Shown here: in pieces, positions 1 through 5,556 of the stretch
How the letters are laid out: every line of letters starts with the position of its first letter
How positions within the stretch are numbered: position 1 is the stretch's first letter
Origin: an uncultured bacterium
Lineage (GTDB): Bacteria; Bacillota; Clostridia; Lachnospirales; Lachnospiraceae
NCBI GenBank assembly: GCA_905214365.1
Contig: CAJMMH010000190.1
Coordinates: forward strand, 1 to 5,640
Direction of reading: 5' to 3'
DNA length: 5,640 nucleotides
Program-made: the position numbers and the translations under genes
Notes under the pieces: generated by a model
What the model was told of the DNA's origin: nothing
What the model saw: the letters and a program-made list of their open reading frames with translations, nothing else
Databases searched by the model: none

Positions 1-1
1 C

Positions 2-73
2 TGGTTTACCGCGGCAAACGTGGGATTCCTTGCGATACTTCTTGCGGCAGCGGCGATGTTTGACGCACTGTAG
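2..73 (+). CDS. C-terminal end of a probable membrane protein (partial)
   Basis: The frame starting at base 2 stays open to TAG at 71-73 and encodes 23 residues. They begin WFTAANVGFLAILL, run on through alanines and end MFDAL. Such a hydrophobic Leu/Ala-rich segment followed by a very short polar tail is typical of the last transmembrane helix of a transporter such as an MFS or other sugar symporter, but too little is present to name a family. The downstream reductase starts 11 nt after this stop and its ribosome binding site lies right after the stop codon, so the two genes are probably one operon. The 5' part lies outside the window. That this is coding is fairly likely; the transporter call is inference. 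Confidence 0.6.
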   Translation, partial: WFTAANVGFLAILLAAAAMFDAL

Positions 74-74
74 T

Positions 75-80
75 GGAGGG
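75..80 (+). promoter_or_regulatory. Ribosome binding site of the SDR gene
   Basis: GGAGGG lies 4 nt before ATG at 85-87, a near-perfect Shine-Dalgarno match. It decides the start: the in-frame GTG at 73 overlaps the upstream stop codon and would place this site inside the coding region. Confidence 0.85.
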
Positions 81-84
81 AATT

Positions 85-807
85 ATGAACAAAAAATACG
101 CACTGGTAACCGGCACAGACCATGGTGTGGGACTGGCATTGGCAGAGGAACTGCTGAAGCGGGGTTATTACGTTGTGGCGGCAAGAGTAAATGAAAGGGA
201 AACACAGATTGATGCACTGCAGGCGGCACATTCTGCGCAGATGGCAGTTGTAACTGTGGATATCGGGGATACCCAAAGTGTCGCACAAATGAAGAAACAG
301 GTGGAGACGATTGTCCCGCAGCTGGATCTTCTGATCAATTGCGCCGGGATTCTGGGCGATATGCAGAAGGTGCTCGGCGATGATCTGGATTATGATGAAA
401 TCCTTCGGGTATTTAATGTCAATGCGGTCGGCACGCTGCGGGTGACCAACGCTCTGGAAGCGTTGGTGATGAAGAGCCAGGACAAGACAATTGTGAATAT
501 TTCATCCGAGGCAGGAAGCATCGAGGATTGCTGGCGGACTGGCTGGTTTGGCTACTGTATGTCCAAGGCAGCCAACAACATGCAGTCAGCTCTGGTACAT
601 AATAATATCCGGGAGCACGGCGGGCGGGTGTTTGCCCTCCATCCGGGACATGTGGCAACCTATATGCGCGGCCATCTGGATACCACAGCAAAAATCACAC
701 CGGATGTTTCTGCGCAGGGGATTCTGCATGTTGTTTTGGACGAATCGCATGAGACAAACGCGCGTCCGGAGTATTTGGATTATCAGGGTGAGCGGCTGCC
801 GTGGTAA
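85..807 (+). CDS. Short-chain dehydrogenase/reductase (classical SDR family)
   Basis: The 240-residue protein is a soluble NAD(P)-dependent oxidoreductase of ordinary classical SDR length. Seen in the sequence: the Rossmann glycine motif TGTDHGVG at residues 9-16; D59 after the third strand, a usual adenine contact; NCAG at 85-88, a form of the NNAG motif; N113 in the NVNAVG stretch; NISS at 138-141 supplying the catalytic serine; and Y157-x-x-x-K161 (YCMSK). The full Asn-Ser-Tyr-Lys set is therefore present. The Ser-Tyr spacing (16 from S141) is about three residues longer than usual. Arg34 at the end of the second strand hints at NADPH over NADH, as in carbonyl-reductase-like SDRs. There is no signal peptide or membrane segment, so it is cytoplasmic. 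The start is ATG 85, set by GGAGGG. The substrate cannot be told from sequence; placement in a sugar locus suggests a sugar, uronate or keto-intermediate, which is inference. Confidence 0.92.
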   Translation: MNKKYALVTGTDHGVGLALAEELLKRGYYVVAARVNERETQIDALQAAHSAQMAVVTVDIGDTQSVAQMKKQVETIVPQLDLLINCAGILGDMQKVLGDDLDYDEILRVFNVNAVGTLRVTNALEALVMKSQDKTIVNISSEAGSIEDCWRTGWFGYCMSKAANNMQSALVHNNIREHGGRVFALHPGHVATYMRGHLDTTAKITPDVSAQGILHVVLDESHETNARPEYLDYQGERLPW

Positions 808-812
808 CAGAT

Positions 813-837
813 ATTTGCAAAATATTGCGGTGCAAAT
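813..837 (+). repeat. Inverted repeat ATTTGCA / TGCAAAT after the SDR gene
   Basis: ATTTGCA at 813-819 and TGCAAAT at 831-837 are perfect 7-bp inverted arms around an 11-nt AT-rich spacer, 5 nt after the SDR stop. A competing hairpin, ATATT 811-815 with AATAT 821-825, overlaps it. No T-run follows, so it is not a convincing intrinsic terminator. It could be an mRNA 3'-end stem or a regulator binding site. Confidence 0.4.
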
Positions 838-871
838 GACGGAAAGCTGACAGCAAAGGAAAGGACTGAAA

Positions 872-882
872 GGATTCTGAGA
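872..882 (+). repeat. Copy 1 of the GGATTCTGAGA element
   Basis: GGATTCTGAGA. It shares GATTCTGAGA with the copy at 943-954 (starts 70 nt apart, same orientation) and with the inverse copy at 5369-5381. All three lie outside genes. Function unknown. Confidence 0.4.
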
Positions 883-942
883 TATAAAATCATTTCGGAA
901 TCGCTTATGCACCCGCCTTTGCGGTAAAATCAAGCACAAAAA

Positions 943-954
943 GATTCTGAGAGC
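943..954 (+). repeat. Copy 2 of the element, GATTCTGAGAGC
   Basis: GATTCTGAGAGC, 14 nt upstream of the ThuA ribosome binding site. It is identical over 12 nt to the reverse complement of 5369-5380. With that copy it brackets the ThuA and GH115 genes as an inverted pair. Confidence 0.45.
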
Positions 955-967
955 GCATTAATGAATT

Positions 968-972
968 AGGAG
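968..972 (+). promoter_or_regulatory. Ribosome binding site that fixes a GTG start
   Basis: AGGAG, 7 nt before GTG at 980-982. This ideal spacing supports GTG as the initiation codon over the in-frame ATG at 1022 (codon 15), which would cut off the first beta strand of the domain. Confidence 0.85.
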
Positions 973-979
973 AAAAAAC

Positions 980-1606
980 GTGAAAAAAAAGATTTTAGCA
1001 GTCGGAAATTATAAGGACGCAATGTATCATGGATTTACCGGCGTAGATGAGCGGCTGAAGGAAGTCCTTCCGGCGTATGAACTAATTTGTACGGATCAGA
1101 CAGAAATGCTTCTGACATTGGAGCAGGATGGAATTGCTGGTGTGATTTCCTATCTGGATATCTGGAACAGCGCATTGACAGAGGAAGAAGCCTGCGCGTT
1201 GGAGCAGTTTGCCAAAAAAGGCGGAGCAGTAATGCTGATTCACAATGGAATCAGCATTCAGAGCCGGAGAAATCTGGAAAAAATGGCAGGCGGGAAATTC
1301 CTGACGCATCCAACTATGGAAGAGATTCGGTTTGAGATAAAGCCACATCCGGCAACAAAGGGCTGCAGCGGATTTACGCTCCGTGAGGAACCGTATCAGT
1401 TTGAACTGGAAGAGGATGGGAAGGAAATCATCCTGACCTACTGGTATCGGGAAAAGGAATATATTGCCGGATGGTGCAAGACGGTTGGAAGCGGACGGCT
1501 GGTATATCTGACACCCGGACATACGCCGGAAATCTTTGACTGCCCGGAATATCGGCAGCTGATCCGGCAGAGCATGGACTGGGCGGCAAAAGAAACGGCG
1601 GATTAA
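980..1606 (+). CDS. ThuA-like domain protein (trehalose-utilization ThuA family)
   Basis: The 208-residue protein is a single ThuA-like domain, which has the class I glutamine-amidotransferase-like flavodoxin fold. Seen in the sequence: a first strand KKKILAVGNY at 2-11; GGAVMLIHNG at 81-90, the elbow region, with His/Asn and no amidotransferase cysteine nucleophile; HPATKG at 123-128; EEPYQF at 136-141; and the C-terminal family signature GSGRLVYLTPGHTPE at 170-184, followed by a final helix ending in MDWAA. Length is normal for a stand-alone ThuA domain. There is no signal peptide. Known family background: ThuA was named from the Sinorhizobium trehalose-use operon, where it works with the dehydrogenase ThuB in a keto-sugar pathway; most other members have no assigned reaction. 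No ThuB-like Gfo/Idh oxidoreductase is visible here; the upstream SDR is the only dehydrogenase. A role in handling a sugar linked to the downstream glucuronidase is inference. Confidence 0.88.
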   Translation: MKKKILAVGNYKDAMYHGFTGVDERLKEVLPAYELICTDQTEMLLTLEQDGIAGVISYLDIWNSALTEEEACALEQFAKKGGAVMLIHNGISIQSRRNLEKMAGGKFLTHPTMEEIRFEIKPHPATKGCSGFTLREEPYQFELEEDGKEIILTYWYREKEYIAGWCKTVGSGRLVYLTPGHTPEIFDCPEYRQLIRQSMDWAAKETAD

Positions 1607-1645
1607 AAGCAGGAAATAGAAAAAAATATACAAAAAACAGAGAAT

Positions 1646-1694
1646 ACCCTCAAAGCAAATCCCCTATGGCAGATTGGATTGCTTTTGGGGTGTT
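1646..1694 (+). terminator. Candidate weak intrinsic terminator after the ThuA gene
   Basis: The arm 1646-1662 (ACCCTCAAAGCAAATCC) pairs with 1676-1691 (GGATTGCTTTTGGGGT) in about 15 base pairs. There is one bulge on the right arm (T1683) and two on the left (T1650, A1659). The loop is about 13 nt. The stem is followed by only a broken T-tract (GTTCATTT), so termination may be partial and allow read-through into GH115. Its place 40 nt after the ThuA stop supports a 3'-end role. The A-rich tract at 1620-1637 could give a T-run on the opposite strand, but it lies too far from the stem to be convincing. Confidence 0.5.
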
Positions 1695-1696
1695 CA

Positions 1697-1714
1697 TTTG
1701 GCAGCGATTCCAAA
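1697..1714 (+). promoter_or_regulatory. LacI/CcpA-type operator candidate upstream of GH115
   Basis: TTTGGCAGCGATTCCAAA is an 18-bp pseudo-palindrome: TTTGG and CCAAA arms placed symmetrically about a central CG at 1705-1706. LacI/GalR-family regulators, including CcpA, bind even palindromes with a central CpG. Against the cre consensus TGNAANCGNWNNCA, the 14-mer at 1699-1712 differs only at the fourth position (C for A). It also overlaps a GGCAGC (1700-1705) / GCTGCC (1715-1720) hairpin. No good sigma-A promoter is seen beside it, which lowers confidence. Confidence 0.45.
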
Positions 1715-1721
1715 GCTGCCG

Positions 1722-1789
1722 GAACCGGTAACGAACCGGAAGGCGGCCGGATTTCCATGCGCCGCTGCATTGATATTGATCTGAACCGG
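1722..1789 (+). repeat. Three direct copies of GAACCGG in the GH115 leader
   Basis: GAACCGG occurs at 1722-1728, 1733-1739 and 1783-1789. The first two starts are 11 nt apart, about one helical turn; the third follows 50 nt later. The third is part of a small hairpin, TGATC 1777-1781 with GATCA 1789-1793, which lies 28 nt before the start codon. The sites could bind a transcriptional regulator of GH115; no known regulator is recognised. Confidence 0.4.
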
Positions 1790-1803
1790 ATCAGCGGATG
1801 AGC

Positions 1804-1812
1804 AGGGGGGAG
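1804..1812 (+). promoter_or_regulatory. Ribosome binding site that decides the GH115 start
   Basis: AGGGGGGAG ends 9 nt before ATG at 1822-1824. The in-frame ATG at 1798 has no Shine-Dalgarno sequence ahead of it and would put this purine tract inside the gene. An ATG at 1818 is out of frame and stops after seven codons. Confidence 0.7.
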
Positions 1813-1821
1813 TTAAGATGT

Positions 1822-4800
1822 ATGAAAATCAGACAATATGACTATGTAACCATTCACTCCGCCAGCGCGGAAAGTGAAGCAGTAAAGCTTGCGGTTGTTA
1901 ATCTGCGGCGGGATCTGATTCGCACGCTGAATTGCAATGTCAACATCCGCGCCGCAGTGCCGCAGCATCAGATTTTTGTGGGAACAGCCGGTGTTTCCGC
2001 GGAGATCAGCGGGAAGGCAGATCTGTCCCTGCTTGCGGATGAAAACGGAACGCTCCGGAAGGAAGCGTATCTGATTCAGATCAGAGACGGCGAGCTTCTG
2101 ATTGCCGGAAGCGACCGCAGGGGAACGATTTACGGTATTTATGAATTCTGTGAGATGCTTGGCGTATCGCCCTGGTACTTTTTTGCGGATGTGCCGGTGC
2201 GTACCAGAGAAGAAATCGAGCTGGAAGAGGGCTTTCAGAAATCAGATTATCCGTGTGTGGAGTACCGCGGAATCTTTATCAATGACGAGGAAGAGCTAGA
2301 GCACTGGGTATGGCGGTATATGGGCGAAGAGACGATCGGCGTCCGCACCTATGAGAAAATCTTTGAATTGCTTCTGCGGCTGAAGCTGAATTATATCTGG
2401 CCTGCAATGCACGTCAATTCGTTTAACTTAAAGCAGGAAAACGGAGCGCTTGCGGACCGCATGGGAATCGTAGTCGGAACCTCCCACTGCGATATGCTGA
2501 TGCGCAGCAACAACCGGGAATGGAAACCATGGCTGGCAAAGAAGGGATATCAGAACGTCGAGTACGATTATTCGCTGCCGGGCAGAAATCGTGAGATTCT
2601 GGAAGAGTACTGGAGAGAAAGCGTCGAGCAGAATAAAGACTTTGAGGTCAGCTATACGCTTGGGATGCGCGGCATCCATGATTCCGGCTTTGAGACAAGG
2701 ACACTTGCCGGGAAGACAGGAAAGGAATTGCTGCAGGCGAAGATTGATTTGCTGACATCTGTAATTACGGCGCAGGAGCGGATGCTTGGCGAGACGCTGG
2801 GGCAGGAGCCGGTCAAGATCTTTGTTCCATATAAGGAAGTATTGGAGCTGTACGACAACGGGCTGCAGGTGCCGGAGGATCTGACACTGATCTGGGTCAA
2901 TGACAACTATGGATACGTGCGCCGCTATCCGGGAGAGAAAGAGCGGAAAAGAAAGGGCGGAAACGGTATTTATTACCACAATTCCTACTGGGCGCCGCCG
3001 GGAGCCTCCTATCTGTTTCTGAATTCCATCCCGCTTTCCCATACAAGAAACGAGCTGAAAAAGGCATGGCAGGAAGGCATCCGGAAGATCTGGGTGACCA
3101 ATTTCGGCGCAATCAAGCCACTGGAGGAGCAGCTGACGTTCTATGCGGCGCTTGCCTGGGAGACCGGAAAGGAGCATCCGCTGACAGACAATGAAACCGG
3201 GTTTCTGAAGCAGTGGATCAACCGGACATTCAGCAATCAGATGGGAGAAGAACTTGCGCCGCTTCTGGTGCGTTTTGACCAGATCACAAACGTCCGTAAG
3301 GTAGAGCAGATGGACTGCGACGCGTTTTCCCAGACGGCTTACGGCGACGAGGCAGCGGAGCGCATGCACTTTTATGAGCATATCTTCCGGAAAGGAAATG
3401 AGCTGTATGATGCGCTTCCGAAGGAAGAAAAGGACGCGTTTTTCCAGCTGGTGCTGATGCGGATTCACGCAACATACTTCACAAACGGGATGTATTATTA
3501 TGCCGACCGCAGCAACCTCTGCATGAAGCAGGGAAAGCACAGCGACGCCGCCCGGTATACGAAAAAAAGCCTTGCCTTTGACCATGCCAGACAGCGGATG
3601 TTGGATTATTACAATCATGTCATGGCAGACGGCAAGTGGGACGGCATCCTGACGCCGGAGGATTTCCCGCCGCCAAGAACCGCCATGTACCCGGCGTGTA
3701 TGCCGCCGCTTTCGATTGGAGGAAAGAAACTGGTTGTCACCGCATGGAACGAAGCGGAAAAACTGCAGTTTGTAAAGCCGTCCCCAAAGTGGGTGGAAAT
3801 CGCAAACGCCGGACATGGACTGCTTTCCTGGAAGCTGGAGTTTCCGGACTGGCTCTGCGCGTCAAAGACAGAAGGAACTGCGGCAAAGGAATGCCGGGTT
3901 CTGATCTGGCCGGATGCGGAAATGGTGCGGAAAGCCAGCGGCTGTCTGGAAGGAGTGCTGACGGTAACGGCGGCAGAGACCGGCGAGCGCAGGCAGGTTC
4001 CGGTGATTCTACCGATCCTTCCAGACGCGTGGGAAAAAACGCCAAAAGCAGATCCGCGGTATTTGGATACGTTAGAAGATGATGGGAAAATCACGCTGGA
4101 GGCTGACTATGCAGACGAGTGGATCGGCCGATCAGAATGCAGGGCAGAGACCAACGCAGATACGGATCAGGATGCTGAAGGCTGTCCGAAAGCAGAACAG
4201 AGACAGCAGCAGACAGAAAAGCGGCAGACAGAAGAGCAGCAGGGCGGATGGAAGCGGATTCCGAATCTTGGAAGAGATCACGGAGCATTAATGGAAGCAG
4301 AAAAAGCCGGAGCGGTTCTGACGTATTCCTTCACGCTGACAAAGCCGTGCGCACCGCTTCTGGAGCTTCACCGGTTCCCGACGCTGAACTCGGTGGGACA
4401 GATCCGGATCGGCGTATCGGCTGATGATGGGGAAGAAATGGTGCTTGCATCAGAATCTAACGACGAGCATCGCGGCGCCTGGACTTATAACATCCGCAAC
4501 AATGTCGATAAGCTGACGATGCCGCTTTCTGCGCTTGCGGCAGGAACGCATACGCTGAAGCTGACTGCCATTGACCGGTACTTCTCGTTCTCACGGGTTG
4601 TTCTTTATACCGAAGAACGGAAGGAAAACAGTCTTGGCATGACATCGCAGGATGGAAGGCTTCCAGAGGAATTTGACGCGGAGGCATTTGCGGGAAGCTG
4701 GTACGGAGACCGGAAGCTTCTGCCAAGACCGGCGCTGTACCTGCCGTCTGTTCCGGTTGGCGACAGCCTGACAGCGGAGGATATCCAGATCCGTCAGACC

Positions 4801-5355
4801 ATGTGGGGCAGAACGGCAGCGCCGCAGGAAATTCTGGCAAAAGCAGCAGCGCCGGCAGTCATGTTGGCAGACGGAAGCATTCGTATCGAAGCGGCAGAAG
4901 CGCTAGCAGAAACAAAGTATGCGTTTACAGAAAACGGCCCGTGGCAGTATTGCGCAAGCCCGTCCCATGGAGAAACAGGACTTGCAATGTACATCCGGCA
5001 GATGCGTCCGGTGATTGGGGATCCAAAGGCTGCGCCGTCGCTTCATTACCGGCTGCAGACAAGCGAAGGAACCTGGACCATCTGGCTGCTTATGCAGATG
5101 TGGGGAACAGATACATCGCAGTTTGCGCTCGGCATCGACGGAACAGTAATTCCCAATAAAGAGCTGTACGGAGGAAAGCCAATTTGGCGGTACTCGATGG
5201 AGCAGGTCTGGAAATGGGTTCCGGTGCAGACACAGACATTTACGGAAGGCGAGCATGAGTTGGTTCTCTACAGCCAGTCCGCGCATCTGCGGTTTGACCG
5301 CATTTACCTGACCAGAGGAGAAGAATTACCGCCGTTGGATTGCGACTGGGAATAA
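1822..5355 (+). CDS. Glycoside hydrolase family 115 xylan alpha-1,2-glucuronidase
   Basis: The 1177-residue protein should remove (4-O-methyl-)glucuronic acid from xylan or xylo-oligosaccharides. Domains, approximate: N-terminal alpha/beta domain 1-140, with GSDRRGTIYGIYEF at 96-109; TIM-barrel catalytic domain about 145-450, with GTSHCDMLMRSNN 219-231, YTLGMRGIHDSGFE 278-291, YKEVLELYDNG 337-347, LIWVNDNYG 356-364, YYHNSYWAPPG 384-394 and VTNFGAIKP 425-433; helical domain about 455-610; Ig-like beta domain about 634-735; GH115 C-terminal sandwich about 757-930, broken by a Gln/Glu/Arg-rich insert; and a second beta-sandwich about 1017-1168. As I recall, BoAgu115A needs Arg328, Glu375, Asn398, His422 and Asn462. 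Motif matching gives R293, E339, N362, H386 and N427 here, so an active enzyme is expected; no alignment was run. The start MKIRQYDYVT shows no signal peptide, so it is probably cytoplasmic and acts on imported oligosaccharides. It is longer than most family members, which are usually under about 1000 residues. Specificity between xylan and short oligomers is inference. Confidence 0.93.
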   Translation: MKIRQYDYVTIHSASAESEAVKLAVVNLRRDLIRTLNCNVNIRAAVPQHQIFVGTAGVSAEISGKADLSLLADENGTLRKEAYLIQIRDGELLIAGSDRRGTIYGIYEFCEMLGVSPWYFFADVPVRTREEIELEEGFQKSDYPCVEYRGIFINDEEELEHWVWRYMGEETIGVRTYEKIFELLLRLKLNYIWPAMHVNSFNLKQENGALADRMGIVVGTSHCDMLMRSNNREWKPWLAKKGYQNVEYDYSLPGRNREILEEYWRESVEQNKDFEVSYTLGMRGIHDSGFETRTLAGKTGKELLQAKIDLLTSVITAQERMLGETLGQEPVKIFVPYKEVLELYDNGLQVPEDLTLIWVNDNYGYVRRYPGEKERKRKGGNGIYYHNSYWAPPGASYLFLNSIPLSHTRNELKKAWQEGIRKIWVTNFGAIKPLEEQLTFYAALAWETGKEHPLTDNETGFLKQWINRTFSNQMGEELAPLLVRFDQITNVRKVEQMDCDAFSQTAYGDEAAERMHFYEHIFRKGNELYDALPKEEKDAFFQLVLMRIHATYFTNGMYYYADRSNLCMKQGKHSDAARYTKKSLAFDHARQRMLDYYNHVMADGKWDGILTPEDFPPPRTAMYPACMPPLSIGGKKLVVTAWNEAEKLQFVKPSPKWVEIANAGHGLLSWKLEFPDWLCASKTEGTAAKECRVLIWPDAEMVRKASGCLEGVLTVTAAETGERRQVPVILPILPDAWEKTPKADPRYLDTLEDDGKITLEADYADEWIGRSECRAETNADTDQDAEGCPKAEQRQQQTEKRQTEEQQGGWKRIPNLGRDHGALMEAEKAGAVLTYSFTLTKPCAPLLELHRFPTLNSVGQIRIGVSADDGEEMVLASESNDEHRGAWTYNIRNNVDKLTMPLSALAAGTHTLKLTAIDRYFSFSRVVLYTEERKENSLGMTSQDGRLPEEFDAEAFAGSWYGDRKLLPRPALYLPSVPVGDSLTAEDIQIRQTMWGRTAAPQEILAKAAAPAVMLADGSIRIEAAEALAETKYAFTENGPWQYCASPSHGETGLAMYIRQMRPVIGDPKAAPSLHYRLQTSEGTWTIWLLMQMWGTDTSQFALGIDGTVIPNKELYGGKPIWRYSMEQVWKWVPVQTQTFTEGEHELVLYSQSAHLRFDRIYLTRGEELPPLDCDWE
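4132..4245 (+). repeat. Low-complexity Q/E/R insert in the GH115 C-terminal domain, with a 15-nt tandem repeat
   Basis: Residues about 771-808 are polar, rich in Gln, Glu, Lys, Arg and Asp, and have no predicted hydrophobic core. They lie between the strand ITLEADYADEW (757-767) and the strand WKRIPNLGR (810-818), which would be close together in the beta-sandwich. At DNA level GCAGACAGAA repeats at 4209-4218 and 4224-4233; the 15-nt units 4209-4223 and 4224-4238 match at 13 positions and a third partial unit begins GCAG at 4239. The matching peptide repeat is QTEKR-QTEEQ. The insert looks like a slippage-expanded surface loop and stays in frame. Confidence 0.75.
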
Positions 5356-5368
5356 AATAAGTCAATGT

Positions 5369-5381
5369 GCTCTCAGAATCC
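5369..5381 (-). repeat. Copy 3 of the element, inverted (GGATTCTGAGAGC on the minus strand)
   Basis: GCTCTCAGAATCC on the + strand, 13 nt after the GH115 stop. Its reverse complement contains the 12-mer of 943-954 and the 11-mer of 872-882. It lies between the stop codon and the terminator. Function unknown. Confidence 0.45.
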
Positions 5382-5426
5382 AGTAAGGGCAGGGATAGGA
5401 GAGATTCCAGAAGTACAGCATTGACG

Positions 5427-5471
5427 CGGGGAGAATAAGCGGCAGGAAAGGCGCTTATTCTCCCTGTTTTT
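5427..5471 (+). terminator. Strong intrinsic terminator of GH115
   Basis: The arms 5427-5441 and 5452-5466 pair over 15 bp (core GGGAGAATAAGCG with CGCTTATTCTCCC, plus one G-T and one closing C-G pair) around a 10-nt loop. TTTTT at 5467-5471 follows directly, then GGTTT. It starts 71 nt after the GH115 stop and should end that transcript. Confidence 0.93.
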
Positions 5472-5510
5472 GGTTTCACGAGTTGCTTCATGCACCATTT
5501 CATAAGAGCG

Positions 5511-5556
5511 GAAACGATTTTCAAAACAGAAGAAACGATTATGTATAATAGAAACG
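5511..5556 (+). repeat. Three GAAACG direct repeats around a promoter candidate
   Basis: GAAACGATT occurs at 5511-5519 and again at 5532-5540, exactly 21 nt apart (two helical turns). GAAACG recurs at 5551-5556, 19 nt on. The even phasing on one DNA face suggests binding of a regulator. The region also holds a small inverted repeat, ATTAT-GT-ATAAT, at 5538-5549. Confidence 0.45.
5521..5549 (+). promoter_or_regulatory. Sigma-A promoter candidate for a gene beyond the window
   Basis: A perfect TATAAT -10 box lies at 5544-5549, preceded by TG, after the GH115 terminator and in AT-rich DNA. The -35 region is poor: TTTTCA at 5518-5523 gives a 20-bp spacer, and the 17-bp position holds TCAAAA. This may mean activator dependence or simply a chance match. 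A transcript would start near 5556. Confidence 0.5.

Noticed and set aside
73..84. GTG at 73 as the start of the SDR
   Set aside because: It overlaps the TAG of the upstream gene and lies before the GGAGGG site that serves ATG 85. The SDR fold begins properly at MNKKYALVTG.
913..924. CCGC-CTTT-GCGG mini hairpin as a terminator
   Set aside because: It has only 4 base pairs and is followed by TAAAATC instead of a T-run.
883..930. TATAAA (883-888) and TAAAAT (925-930) as -10 boxes for the ThuA gene
   Set aside because: Neither has a recognisable -35 hexamer at 16-18 bp, so I do not call a promoter here.
1770..1775. TTGATA as a -35 box for GH115
   Set aside because: The expected -10 position (about 1793-1798) is AGCGGA, which is not a -10 box.
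1798..1821. ATG at 1798 as the GH115 start
   Set aside because: No Shine-Dalgarno sequence precedes it, and the AGGGGGGAG tract would be inside the gene. The start at 1822 is better placed.
2428..3816. A 462-codon open frame on the minus strand inside GH115
   Set aside because: It lies wholly antisense to a gene with strong family motifs, its translation has no recognisable domain, and no convincing ribosome binding site was noted. Long antisense frames are common in moderately GC-rich coding DNA.
3636..4082. A 148-codon + strand frame inside GH115
   Set aside because: It is out of frame with GH115 over well-formed domain sequence, has basic low-complexity content and shows no family motif.
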